64,000 nucleotides of DNA from Microbacter sp. GSS18 (lineage in GTDB: Bacteria; Actinomycetota; Actinomycetes; Actinomycetales; Microbacteriaceae): positions 1,736,001 through 1,800,000 of the forward strand of contig CP119753.1 in NCBI GenBank assembly GCA_029319145.1, written 5' to 3'. Shown in pieces: positions 31,045 through 39,670 of this stretch. Position numbers and translations under genes: made by a program. The notes under the pieces are model-generated. The model was not told the origin of the DNA and made no database searches. It saw only the letters and a program-made list of their open reading frames with translations. The first letter of the stretch is position 1; each line of letters starts with the position of its first letter.

Positions 31045-31106
31045 CGCCACGACACCACGGCGAATCCGCAGTCGGAAGCCGCGGCTGAGAATGCGGATTG
31101 AGTGAT

Positions 31107-31120
31107 CGTGACCGGTCACG
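31107..31120. promoter_or_regulatory. LacI-type operator, CGTGACCGGTCACG
   Basis: A perfect 14-bp palindrome with the central CG typical of LacI-family operators. It lies just upstream of a TAGGAT -10-like hexamer (31123-31128) and 75 bases before the GH2 start. Identical at 38536 and with one change at 42487, so probably bound by the LacI protein encoded at 38630. Confidence 0.7.
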
Positions 31121-31194
31121 GCTAGGATATCACCTACCGCGTTGGTCACTGAGGCCGCGTGGAGTTCGTCGCAGCGAAACCGGGAGCACCAACG

Positions 31195-34100
31195 ATGTCG
31201 CCACACCCTGTCGGCCCTTTCGATCGATCGGGCCTGCATTCCGTCAATCGCTTGCCGATGACGTCCCTGCGCCGAGATCCTGAGATCTCGCTCGACGGTC
31301 CGTGGCGATTCCAGTTCCGCGACTCCGATACGGCGACCGACGGCACCCCGTGGGAGACCGTGGATCTGCCCGAGCTCTGGACGATGCGGTCGGCCGGCGG
31401 CGACATCCCGCACTACACCAACGTGCCGATGCCGTTCCCGGAGGCGTTCCCCGACATCCCGTCTCGCAATCCGGTCGGCGTCTATCGCAGAGACGTCCAC
31501 CTCGATGCGCTGTCCGATCGGAGGCTGATCCTCCACGTCGGCGCCGCGGAAGGCTACCTCCGCGTCGCCGTCAACGGCCACCCGGTGGGAACCAGCGGCG
31601 ACTCGCACCTGGCGGCGGAGTTCGACATCACCGACTTCGCGACCCCCGGCGCGAACACGATCGAACTCGCAGTGTCCAAGTGGTCGGCGGCGACCTACAT
31701 CGAGGATCAGGATCAGTGGTGGCACGCCGGCATCTCACGCTCGGTGTCTCTGTTCACCGTCCCCTCGGTGCGCCTGCACGACGTGCGGGTGGACGCCGAC
31801 TTCGATGCCGACACCGGACTCGGGACTCTGCGCCTGGTGGCCCAGACGTCGGGACTGCGCGGCAGCTACGAGCGGAGTCATCGCGTGCGCGTGACGCTTC
31901 TCGACGAGGAGCATGTGGTGCCCGTCTCGCCCCGCTTCGCCTCCCCCACGATGCCCAAGCCCTCGCGCGACCGCAGCGTGCGGCCTCCCCAGCTGCTGCC
32001 CGACGACTACATGGACGCGATCAGCATGGCGGCCGCTGACGCCCCCCTCCCGCCGGAGTGGCGCGCCAATCCCGACGCGATGTGGTGGCTGGCGCCCGAC
32101 GCCGCCCCGCCCGGAGACGCCGAGCTCGAGCTCGCCGAGCTCGATGTCCCACCCTGGTCGGCCGAGAGGCCGCATCTCGAGACGGTGGTGATCGAACTCC
32201 TCGACGACCAGGGAGCCGTGGTCGATCGCACCGAGCTCCGCGTCGGCTTCCGACGGGTTCGCATCGTCGGGAAGGACCTGCTGGTCAACGGGCGCCGCAT
32301 CCTGATCCAGGGCGTCAACCGCCACGACGCCGACCCGCACCGCGGCCGTGTGATCACCCGCCAGCGGATGCTGGCCGAGCTGTCACTGCTCAAGCGCTGC
32401 AATGTCAACGCCATCCGCACCTCCCACTACCCCAACGACCCGCAGTTCCTCGACCTCTGCGACGAGATCGGCTTCTATGTGGTCGACGAAGCCGATGTCG
32501 AGTCGCACGCCTTCGCCTCGGCGCTGATCGACGATCCGCTGTATCTGCCCGAGATCGTCGAGCGCGTGTCGCGCATGGTGCTGCGGGACCGCAACCATCC
32601 CTGCGTGATCACGTGGTCGCTCGGGAACGAGTCGGGATACGGCCCGCCACACGACGCCGCAGCGGCGTGGGTGCGGCGCGTGGATCCCACCCGCCCGGTG
32701 CAGTACGAGGGCGCCGTCGCGTCGGCCTGGTATTCCGGCCACGCGGCGAGCGACATCGTGTGCCCGATGTATCCGTCGTTCGCCAGCCTGCGCGCCTACG
32801 CGTCGGATCCCCGCGCGGACCGTCCGCTCATCACGTGCGAGTACGCCTATTCGCAGGGGAACTCCACGGGCGGCTTCGCCCAGTACTGGGAGCTGTTCGA
32901 GTCGCTCCCGGGGCTTCAAGGGGGATTCATCTGGGAGTACCTCGACCACGCCCTCGATCCCGACCGCAGCGGCAGGGGCCGGTTCGGCGGCGACTTCGGC
33001 GATGAGCCGAACAACGGTGTGACCCTGCTCAACGGCATCGCCTTCGCCGACGCGACCCCGAAGCCGGCGATGCTCGAAGTGCGTGGCGTGTTCTCACCGG
33101 TCCGCGTCGCGGCGACGCCCGAAGAGCTGCATGCCGGCCGCATCCGCGTGCGCAACCGGCAGACCTTCGCGGGCCTCGACGGGCTCACCCTTCATCTCCG
33201 CGTCGAGCATGTCGAGGGGTCGGGGCTCGAGGTGACCCTCCCGGCGCCCGACGTGGCGCCCGGACGCGAGGTGGCCGTGACACTCCCCGACCGCGTGGTG
33301 GACGAGCTGCGGGCCGACACCGCGTTGGCGCTGACATTGATCGTGCGCACGGCGGAGGATGCGGTCTGGGCACCGGCGGCGACCGACATCGCATTCGAGC
33401 AGGTCGAGCTCGACGACACCTTCCGCACCCCCCTGCCTGCGGGAACGGCGCCGGCCGGAGCCGGCGACGGGACGATCGTCGATCCGCTGCTGGTCGCGCC
33501 GCCGCGGCTCGAGCTGTGGCGGGCGCTCACCGACAACGACATGTCGGCGGCGCTGGACCAGAGGTTCGTACGATCGGGGTTCTTCCAGCTCACCCCCGTC
33601 GAGACCCAGACGGTGGACTCCGATGCGGGACGGACGATCCGCACGCTCTACCGGGCCGCGTTCGGCGACACCGTCGAGCACACGCGAATCCTGTCGATCG
33701 CTCCCGACGGCGGCTACCTCTTCGACGAGGAGGTCACGCTGCCCGAGGATTCGAACGACCACCTGCGGGTCGGCATGGCGTTCGAGCTGGCCGCCGGGTT
33801 CGAAAGGGCCGCATGGGTCGGCTACGGGCCGTGGGAGAACTACACCGATCGCCGCACCGCGGCCATGCTCGGCCGGTGGGACCTGCCGATCGACGACCTC
33901 GCCGTGCCCTACCTGCGACCGCAGGAGAACGGCACGCGCAGCGGCGTCACCAGACTCGAGCTGACCGGCGCCGCGGGTCGGGCGGTCGTCGCGTGCGACC
34001 GACCCGTTCACGTCAACGTGTCGCGCCACTCTGTGGCGGATCTCGAATCCGTCGACCACTGGTGGGAGCTCCCGCACCGCGAGACCACCGTCGTCCATGT

Positions 34101-34233
34101 CGATGTCGCCCACCGCGGGATGGGCACGGGTCGGCTGGGCCCCGACACCGGCATCGCCCACCGGCTGACGCAGACCCGCTACCGGTGGCGATGGCAGCTC
34201 ACGCTCCTGCCGACGCCCGACGGGGCGGAGTAG
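31195..34233 (+). CDS. Glycoside hydrolase family 2, LacZ-type beta-galactosidase
   Basis: A 1012-residue GH2 enzyme, close paralogue of the one at 7856. Acid/base Glu479 in SLGNESG and nucleophile Glu549 in [13 protein letters not shown]; the LacZ C-terminal domain with WVGYGPWENYTDR is complete. It has the same Pro/Ser-rich insertion in the Ig-like domain (ASPTMPKPSRDRSVRPPQL to APLPPEWRANPD). No signal peptide. Start at ATG with GGGAG eight bases upstream. It leads an operon with an alpha/beta hydrolase four bases downstream and carries a LacI-type operator in its promoter. Likely hydrolyses beta-galactosides; related GH2 members act on other beta-glycosides. Confidence 0.9.
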   Translation: MSPHPVGPFDRSGLHSVNRLPMTSLRRDPEISLDGPWRFQFRDSDTATDGTPWETVDLPELWTMRSAGGDIPHYTNVPMPFPEAFPDIPSRNPVGVYRRDVHLDALSDRRLILHVGAAEGYLRVAVNGHPVGTSGDSHLAAEFDITDFATPGANTIELAVSKWSAATYIEDQDQWWHAGISRSVSLFTVPSVRLHDVRVDADFDADTGLGTLRLVAQTSGLRGSYERSHRVRVTLLDEEHVVPVSPRFASPTMPKPSRDRSVRPPQLLPDDYMDAISMAAADAPLPPEWRANPDAMWWLAPDAAPPGDAELELAELDVPPWSAERPHLETVVIELLDDQGAVVDRTELRVGFRRVRIVGKDLLVNGRRILIQGVNRHDADPHRGRVITRQRMLAELSLLKRCNVNAIRTSHYPNDPQFLDLCDEIGFYVVDEADVESHAFASALIDDPLYLPEIVERVSRMVLRDRNHPCVITWSLGNESGYGPPHDAAAAWVRRVDPTRPVQYEGAVASAWYSGHAASDIVCPMYPSFASLRAYASDPRADRPLITCEYAYSQGNSTGGFAQYWELFESLPGLQGGFIWEYLDHALDPDRSGRGRFGGDFGDEPNNGVTLLNGIAFADATPKPAMLEVRGVFSPVRVAATPEELHAGRIRVRNRQTFAGLDGLTLHLRVEHVEGSGLEVTLPAPDVAPGREVAVTLPDRVVDELRADTALALTLIVRTAEDAVWAPAATDIAFEQVELDDTFRTPLPAGTAPAGAGDGTIVDPLLVAPPRLELWRALTDNDMSAALDQRFVRSGFFQLTPVETQTVDSDAGRTIRTLYRAAFGDTVEHTRILSIAPDGGYLFDEEVTLPEDSNDHLRVGMAFELAAGFERAAWVGYGPWENYTDRRTAAMLGRWDLPIDDLAVPYLRPQENGTRSGVTRLELTGAAGRAVVACDRPVHVNVSRHSVADLESVDHWWELPHRETTVVHVDVAHRGMGTGRLGPDTGIAHRLTQTRYRWRWQLTLLPTPDGAE

Positions 34234-34237
34234 ATCG

Positions 34238-35134
34238 ATGACGCACACCGAGGATCATCCGCTCCACGCGGACGGATTCGACTTCTCGGTGCGGGTCTAC
34301 CCTGCCGAGTCGCCGACCGGCGCCGCCCTGGTGTGGCTGCACGGCGGCGCGTTCATGGGCGGCACGGTGCACATGCCGGAGGCCGACCAGGTCGGCGCAC
34401 GCCTCAGCGCGCTGGGGACCACCGTGGTCTCGGTCGAGTACACGCTGTCTCTCCGGCACCCGCTGGCCGGCCCTCCCCTGCCCCAGGACGGCGGCCCGGA
34501 CGCGACCGACGAGATGCGCGCGGCCGCCATCGCATCGCGGCGCCCGCGCTCGCCCTATCCGACAGCATCGCTGCAGACGGTCGAAGCGTTCACGTGGACC
34601 CGGCGCATGGCGCGCGAGTGGGGCACGGACCCGGCCCGCATCTGCCTGGGCGGGGCGAGCGCCGGGGGCAATCTCTCGGCGGGAGCGGCGGTCCGGCTGC
34701 GCGACGCGGGCGGAGCGGCACCCCGGGGGCTGATCCTCGTCTATCCGACCCTGCACGCACGCCTGCCCGAGCCCGACCCCGAGCTCGCGGCCTTCCTCGA
34801 GGGTCTCGGCCCCGGCCTCGACTTCGCACCCGACCACGTCGCCGCGATCTCCGACACCTACCTCGCCGGCGCCTCGCCGGACGAGGTGTACGCGTTCCCC
34901 GGCGGACACGACATGCGGGGAATGCCGCGCACGCTGATCGTCAACGCGGAGCGCGATCGCCTGCGGTCGTCCGGCGAAGCCTTCGCGGCCGACCTGGCCC
35001 GCTCGGGGGTGGACGTGTCGGTCGTGTGCGAACGCGGTGCGATCCACGGGTTCCTCAACACGGTCGGCGATCCGGCGGGCGAGCGGACCCTCGCCCGCAT
35101 CGCGGGGTTCGTCTCGGACGCTCGGACCTCCTAG
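34238..35134 (+). CDS. Alpha/beta hydrolase, HSL-type esterase
   Basis: A 298-residue hormone-sensitive-lipase-type esterase. Oxyanion motif HGGAFMGG (about 35-42), nucleophile in GGASAGGNLS, catalytic Asp in NAERDRLRSSG and His in IHGFLN. It has no signal peptide, so it acts inside the cell. It starts four bases after the GH2 stop and is cotranscribed with it. In this setting it probably removes acetyl or other acyl groups from the imported glycoside. A strong bidirectional terminator follows. Substrate inferred from context only. Confidence 0.87.
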   Translation: MTHTEDHPLHADGFDFSVRVYPAESPTGAALVWLHGGAFMGGTVHMPEADQVGARLSALGTTVVSVEYTLSLRHPLAGPPLPQDGGPDATDEMRAAAIASRRPRSPYPTASLQTVEAFTWTRRMAREWGTDPARICLGGASAGGNLSAGAAVRLRDAGGAAPRGLILVYPTLHARLPEPDPELAAFLEGLGPGLDFAPDHVAAISDTYLAGASPDEVYAFPGGHDMRGMPRTLIVNAERDRLRSSGEAFAADLARSGVDVSVVCERGAIHGFLNTVGDPAGERTLARIAGFVSDARTS

Positions 35135-35166
35135 GCTGTCGCGGCTTCGGCACGAAGCGTGCGACG

Positions 35167-35215
35167 AACGACGAAGAAGGCGCCCCCCGACCCGGGGAGC
35201 GCCTTCTTCGTCGTT
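35167..35215. terminator. Bidirectional hairpin terminator
   Basis: Perfect 16-bp arms AACGACGAAGAAGGCG (35167-35182) and CGCCTTCTTCGTCGTT (35200-35215), with C-rich/G-rich bases in the loop that can extend the stem. It lies between the convergent esterase gene and the ABC permease gene and serves both. Confidence 0.85.
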
Positions 35216-35237
35216 CCGACGTGGACTCGGGCTTGAC

Positions 35238-36149
35238 CTACTTGAGGGCTCCGGCACCCAGTCCCTGGACGATCTGCTTCTGCGCCAGGAGATACAGGAT
35301 GATCACCGGGATCACCGAGATCGCCGTGGCGGCGAGCAGGATCTGCTCCTGCGGGGTCTCCGAGTTCACGAAGCTCGTCAGACCTCGCTGCACGGGCATC
35401 AGGCTGTCGTCGCGGAAGAGCACCAGAGCCATGAGGTACTCGTTCCACACGCCGAGTCCCTGGATCACCGCGACGGCGGCCAGTCCTGGGCGCGCCAGCG
35501 GCAGGATGACACGGGCGAAGATCGTGAATGAGGATGCACCGTCGAGGGCGGCCGCCTCCTCGAGATCCTTGGGCTGGTTCACGAAGAAGCTGCGCATGAT
35601 CAGCGTCCCCACGGGGATGCCCGCGGTGATCATCACGAGCACGTAGCCGACCGGGTTGTTGGTGAGCCCGAAGGCGATGAGCAGCTTGTACTGGGCGATG
35701 AACATCGCGGGGGCCGGAATGATCAGCACCGCGAGGATCACGAACATGAACACGTTCTTGCCCCAGAACTCCAGCCGAGCGAGCGCATAGCCGGCGAGGC
35801 TCGACACGATGAGGATCCCGACGACGGATGTGAGCGTGTAGATGAGGCTGTTCGTGAGGTAGACGGCGAGGTTGCCTTCGACCCAGGCGGTCGCGTAGTT
35901 GCCCCAGAGCAGTTCTGTGGGCAGCAGGCTCGCGCCTCGATACAGCTCCTGCAGGGACATCAGCGACCCGGTGAGCAGGAAGAAGATCGGGAACAGCGCG
36001 GTCAGCGCTGCGAAGATGAGCAGGGCGTACAGGAGCACCTGCTCGATGCTGAGCTTGCGCCGGCGGCGTCCCGCCTGCTCCGGGCGATTGGGGCGCGAGC
36101 GCCCGGTCACGACGACGCGCGTGGACGTCGAGTCAGTCGAGGTCGCCAT
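35238..36149 (-). CDS. ABC sugar importer, permease (MalG type)
   Basis: A 303-residue permease with six membrane segments and a long basic N-terminal tail (to about residue 33). The EAA loop EEAAALDGASSFTIFARVILPLARP (about 200-225) is the contact for the ATPase. The GTLIMRSFF segment before it is typical of MalG-type carbohydrate permeases. Last gene of the SBP-permease-permease operon. No ATPase is encoded beside it, so it must share a general MsmK/UgpC-like ATPase. Together the operon imports a sugar or oligosaccharide, probably rhamnoside- or galactoside-related. Confidence 0.92.
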   Translation of the reverse strand: MATSTDSTSTRVVVTGRSRPNRPEQAGRRRRKLSIEQVLLYALLIFAALTALFPIFFLLTGSLMSLQELYRGASLLPTELLWGNYATAWVEGNLAVYLTNSLIYTLTSVVGILIVSSLAGYALARLEFWGKNVFMFVILAVLIIPAPAMFIAQYKLLIAFGLTNNPVGYVLVMITAGIPVGTLIMRSFFVNQPKDLEEAAALDGASSFTIFARVILPLARPGLAAVAVIQGLGVWNEYLMALVLFRDDSLMPVQRGLTSFVNSETPQEQILLAATAISVIPVIILYLLAQKQIVQGLGAGALK

Positions 36150-36173
36150 GTCGGCCCTCCTTGTTGCGGCCGC

Positions 36174-37109
36174 TCACGAGCGCGACCGTCTCTGTGTCAG
36201 GCCCAGCTGGATCAGTGCCAGCAGGACGAGGGCGCCGCCGAAGATGACGGACATCGCGGCCGCGACTCCGTAGCGGTGGCTCGTGAAGGCCTCGGTGTAG
36301 ATGACGAGCGTCGGCACCATCGTGTGATAGCCGGGGCCACCGTTGGTGAGCACCTGGACGGTTCCGAAGATCTGGAGGGCGCCCAGGAGGCTGAGCAGTC
36401 CGACGATGGTCGTGACCGGGACCAAATGGGGCCACGTGACATAGCGGAACTTGGCCCAGGCCCGCGCGCCATCCAGACTGGCGGCCTCGTACTGTTCGGC
36501 CGGAATGTCCTGCAGCCCGGCGAGGAACAGGATGAAGCCGAAGCCCCAGTGGTACCAGACGAATGTGACGGCGACCGAGCCGAGGGCGAGCGCGGGGTCT
36601 CCGAGCCAGTTCTGCTGGAGGCCCTCGAGCCCGATCGACACGAGCAGCCGGTTGATGATTCCGACGCTCGGCTCGTACAGCCATCCCCACATCAGACCGA
36701 TCACGACGACCGAGAAGACGCCCGGGATGTAGTACGCGGTGCGGAAGAAGGAGCGTGCGCGTCGCGCCTTGTGGACGGCCATCGCCATTCCGAGCGAGAT
36801 CGCGTTGCCGATGAAGAATCCGATGAGCCCGAAGACGAGAACGTTCTTCATCGACTCCCAGAAGACCTGGTCACCGAACACGCGCTCGTAGTTCTCCAGC
36901 CCCACCCACGGGGTGTCAGGGCTGATGCCGTCCCACTCCTGGAAGCTCAAGAGGATCGCCTGCGCGAAGGGGACGAGGGTGAAGAGGCAGATCAGTGCCG
37001 TGGCTGGGAGCAGGAAGAGCAGCCCCACCACGTGCTTGCGATAGGGCCGCCGCGTGCGCGGCGCCAGGTCCTGGCGCCGCGCAGCGGCCACTGCGGTCGG
37101 GGTGGCCAT
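36174..37109 (-). CDS. ABC sugar importer, permease (MalF/UgpA type)
   Basis: A 311-residue permease with six membrane segments: the first at HVVGLLFLLPATALICLFTLVPF (about 26-48), then a long periplasmic loop with SFQEWDGISPDTPWVGLENYERVF, the CUT1 permease signature. The EAA loop EQYEAASLDGARAWAKFRYVTWPHLVP lies around residue 205. Five bases after the SBP stop and 24 bases before the second permease. It forms the membrane channel with the MalG-type partner. Confidence 0.92.
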   Translation of the reverse strand: MATPTAVAAARRQDLAPRTRRPYRKHVVGLLFLLPATALICLFTLVPFAQAILLSFQEWDGISPDTPWVGLENYERVFGDQVFWESMKNVLVFGLIGFFIGNAISLGMAMAVHKARRARSFFRTAYYIPGVFSVVVIGLMWGWLYEPSVGIINRLLVSIGLEGLQQNWLGDPALALGSVAVTFVWYHWGFGFILFLAGLQDIPAEQYEAASLDGARAWAKFRYVTWPHLVPVTTIVGLLSLLGALQIFGTVQVLTNGGPGYHTMVPTLVIYTEAFTSHRYGVAAAMSVIFGGALVLLALIQLGLTQRRSRS

Positions 37110-37114
37110 GTCGA

Positions 37115-38431
37115 TCAGCTTGACTGGTCCTGAGCGGTCTGAACCTCTTCGAGGACCTGCTCGACCGTCTTCTCGCCGAGCACGAGGCTCTGCGAGCCGC
37201 GGATGATCGCGTCGTTGACGTCCGTCGTGATCTGAACCGGGACGATCTGGATGTTGCCGATCGCCGAGGCCATGCCCGCGATCTGCTCCGGCACCGCGAG
37301 GGTTTCGAGCAGTTCGGGGTTGGTGGGGATCATGCCCGCCTCATCGACGAACACCTTCTGCTGCTCGGGCTCGGTCAGCCACTTCACGAAGGCGAGGGCC
37401 TCCTCGACGTGCTCACCCTTGGCGTTGACCGCCGCACCGCGCCCGGTCACGCCCGGAGAACGGGGGTCGTGGTCCCCGTCATCGGCGGCGGGCAGCACCA
37501 TCGAGATGTAGTCGGTGAAGTCCGGCGCCGTGGTCTTGGCGACCGCGACCGCCCACGAACCGTCGAAGATCGCGCCGGTGTCCTGGATGTTGAAGAACGA
37601 CTTCTCCACGGTCGGGTTGTCATCCGCGCCGCCGGGGAGCGCGTTGTTGGCGACGACCCCGCCCTCGGTGAGGTCGACCAGGAGCTGGAAGGTCTTCTCC
37701 CACGCGTCGGTCGTCCAGGGCGCGTCGCCCGTGAACGTCGCGTTGATCTCATCGTCCGTCATGTAGTTCGACGCGTACGACTGGAGCAGCGCGGGAGTCA
37801 GGCTGGCGGCGACGGAGAACGTGCCGTCGTTGAACTGGTCGATCATCTCGCCGATGGTCGTCGGTGGGTTGTCCGCGTCGATGCCGGCGGTCTCGGGCTG
37901 CACCAGCAGACCGAATGTCGCGAGCTCCCAGTACGCCGCGTACGATCCGGCGGGCACCTCGAGCGGGTTGCCTTCGGGGAAGGCGGTCAGCTCGAGCACG
38001 GCGGGCGTGAAGCTGTCCGACCAGCCGGCCGCCAGCTCGTCATCCAGCTGGAGCGCCCAGCCGGCTTTGTAGAACGGCGCCATGTCGGTCGCACCGACAG
38101 CGGTGTAGAGATCGGGCATGTCATTCGCCTGCGCGGCGGCCTGCAGCTTGGCGACGTAGTCTGCGGGTCCGGGAGTGTCGACCGTGACGACGACACCGGT
38201 CTCCTCCTGGTACTGCTCGGCCAGCATGCCCAGAGCCGCTTCCTGGCCACGGGAGTGGTTCATCATCGTCAGCTCGACGGTCCCGTCGGCCGAGTCGGAG
38301 CTGCTCGAGTCCCCGGACGACGAGCAGCCCGCGAGAACGAGTGCCGCCGCCGCGAAGAGCGATCCAGCCGCGACGAGCTTGCCGCGGCGCCCCGCCGTTG
38401 CTGCCCGGTTTGAGAGTTGGTTTGTTCGCAT
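37115..38431 (-). CDS. ABC sugar importer, solute-binding lipoprotein
   Basis: A 438-residue extracellular binding protein. Signal peptide with lipobox LVLAGC (Cys36), followed by a Ser/Asp linker (SSSGDSSSSDSADG). The mature part is a family-1 carbohydrate-binding fold (VELTMMNHSRGQEAALGMLAEQYQEETG opening; PAGSYAAYWE; LTEPEQQKVFVDEAGMIPTNPE near the end). It captures the sugar outside and passes it to the two downstream permeases. The upstream region carries both a TTTGGCA-N6-TGCCAAA palindrome and a CGTGACCGGTCACG operator, so it is tightly regulated, most likely by the LacI protein encoded just upstream. Confidence 0.92.
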   Translation of the reverse strand: MRTNQLSNRAATAGRRGKLVAAGSLFAAAALVLAGCSSSGDSSSSDSADGTVELTMMNHSRGQEAALGMLAEQYQEETGVVVTVDTPGPADYVAKLQAAAQANDMPDLYTAVGATDMAPFYKAGWALQLDDELAAGWSDSFTPAVLELTAFPEGNPLEVPAGSYAAYWELATFGLLVQPETAGIDADNPPTTIGEMIDQFNDGTFSVAASLTPALLQSYASNYMTDDEINATFTGDAPWTTDAWEKTFQLLVDLTEGGVVANNALPGGADDNPTVEKSFFNIQDTGAIFDGSWAVAVAKTTAPDFTDYISMVLPAADDGDHDPRSPGVTGRGAAVNAKGEHVEEALAFVKWLTEPEQQKVFVDEAGMIPTNPELLETLAVPEQIAGMASAIGNIQIVPVQITTDVNDAIIRGSQSLVLGEKTVEQVLEEVQTAQDQSS

Positions 38432-38495
38432 GGTCCTCACCTTTGAATGACTGACGGACGAGCCTCCCCCCACTGCTGTGTAGCGGAGATCTCCG

Positions 38496-38515
38496 TTTGG
38501 CAATCGGATGCCAAA
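38496..38515. promoter_or_regulatory. Operator, TTTGGCA-N6-TGCCAAA
   Basis: TTTGGCAATCGGATGCCAAA has perfect 7-bp arms around ATCGGA. It lies 65 bases before the solute-binding protein start; a near-identical element lies at 31025 before a GH78 gene. The binding protein is not known; a second LacI-type factor is possible. Confidence 0.65.
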
Positions 38516-38535
38516 ACCGATGGTAGCAACAAAGT

Positions 38536-38549
38536 CGTGACCGGTCACG
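38536..38549. promoter_or_regulatory. LacI-type operator, CGTGACCGGTCACG
   Basis: Perfect 14-bp palindrome, identical to 31107. It lies about 105 bases upstream of the ABC operon start and 80 bases after the LacI gene stop, fitting control of the importer by that LacI protein. Confidence 0.72.
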
Positions 38550-38629
38550 AACTTTATCCAAACGAGATCTCGGGGTGCGGCGGCACCCTGTGGTTCGCGA
38601 TCCGGCTCAGCCGGAGGAATGCGCGGCGC

Positions 38630-39661
38630 TCAGGCGGTTGCGGTCGACTCGCGGACGGTCAGCGAATGAGTGACGACGGCGACGGGCCCCGCGACGCTGG
38701 CCGGGCTCGCGTCGTTGAGCGCGACGAGCATCGCGTCGAACAGCTTGCGTGCAGCCATCGCCATGTCGAACTCGAGCGTGGTGAGCGTCGGCGTGACGAG
38801 TTCGCCGACGGGAAGCCCATCGATGCCCACCACAGCGCACTCGGCCGGCACGGCCACTCCGGCGGAGGCGAGTTGCTTGAGTGCCCCGACGGCGATCATG
38901 TCGTTGAAGCCCAGGATGGCGTCGGTATCCGGATGGTCCGCGACCGCGTCGGCGACGAAGCGCATGACGGCGCCTGTTCGCGGCAGGTGCTCGTCGGGGA
39001 GTTCAACGATCGTCGGGGCCAGCCCGCGCGCTTCGCACAGTCGGCGGAAAACGTTCGCGCGAGGGGACGGACCTGTCTCGGTCGGCACGTCCACCATGAG
39101 GATGTGACTTCTTCCGCCGTCGATGAGGTGGTCGAGCGCCGCCGCGATGCCGGGCTCGTAGTCGATCCCGATCATCGGTCGATGGCCGCGGCGATCGAGG
39201 TCGGCGAATCGCACGACGGGGAGGTCGCCGACGAGGACGTCGAGCTCGGAATCTTCGATGAGGAGGTAACCCACGATCGCCTCGACCTGCGTGGCGAAGC
39301 TCGACAGCACGCGCTTCTCGTGCTGCTTGTCTCGTTCGATCTCCTGAACGAGAACGGTCCAGCCCGACTCGCCTGCGACGGCGATGAACTCCGACGCGAG
39401 CTCTGCGAAGTAGGCGTTCGTGAGGTCGGACACCACGAGCCCGACGGTCATGGAGTCCTGCTTGGCGAGACCGCGACCGAACCGGCTCGGCCGATACCGA
39501 AGCTCCCGCGCGACGCTCAGCACGTGCGCCTTGGTGGCAGCGCTGATGCCCGACATGTCGTTCATGGCGCGAACCACGGTCTGGCGAGACACGCCCGCCT
39601 TCACCGCGACATCGCGGATGCTCGCCCGCTCGGGCTGACCCGTCGTCGTAACCTCGCTCAC
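38630..39661 (-). CDS. LacI-family transcriptional repressor
   Basis: A 343-residue LacI protein. N-terminal helix-turn-helix ASIRDVAVKAGVSRQTVVRAMND (about 13-35) with hinge ELRYRPSRFGRGLAK, then the periplasmic-binding-like effector domain with TVGLVVSDLTNAYFAEL and the DAILGFNDMIAVGALKQL and VVGIDGLPVGELVTPTLTTLEFD blocks. It lies between a GH78 gene (nine-base gap, same strand) and the ABC operon. Matching CGTGACCGGTCACG sites occur before GH78, the ABC operon and the GH2 operon. It most likely represses these until a sugar (a rhamnose- or galactose-derived inducer) binds. Confidence 0.9.
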   Translation of the reverse strand: MSEVTTTGQPERASIRDVAVKAGVSRQTVVRAMNDMSGISAATKAHVLSVARELRYRPSRFGRGLAKQDSMTVGLVVSDLTNAYFAELASEFIAVAGESGWTVLVQEIERDKQHEKRVLSSFATQVEAIVGYLLIEDSELDVLVGDLPVVRFADLDRRGHRPMIGIDYEPGIAAALDHLIDGGRSHILMVDVPTETGPSPRANVFRRLCEARGLAPTIVELPDEHLPRTGAVMRFVADAVADHPDTDAILGFNDMIAVGALKQLASAGVAVPAECAVVGIDGLPVGELVTPTLTTLEFDMAMAARKLFDAMLVALNDASPASVAGPVAVVTHSLTVRESTATA

Positions 39662-39670
39662 CCGATCACT

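Noticed and set aside
28971..31088. 705-residue open frame opposite the GH78 gene
   Set aside because: Antisense shadow of a clear GH78 gene, with no recognisable motifs.
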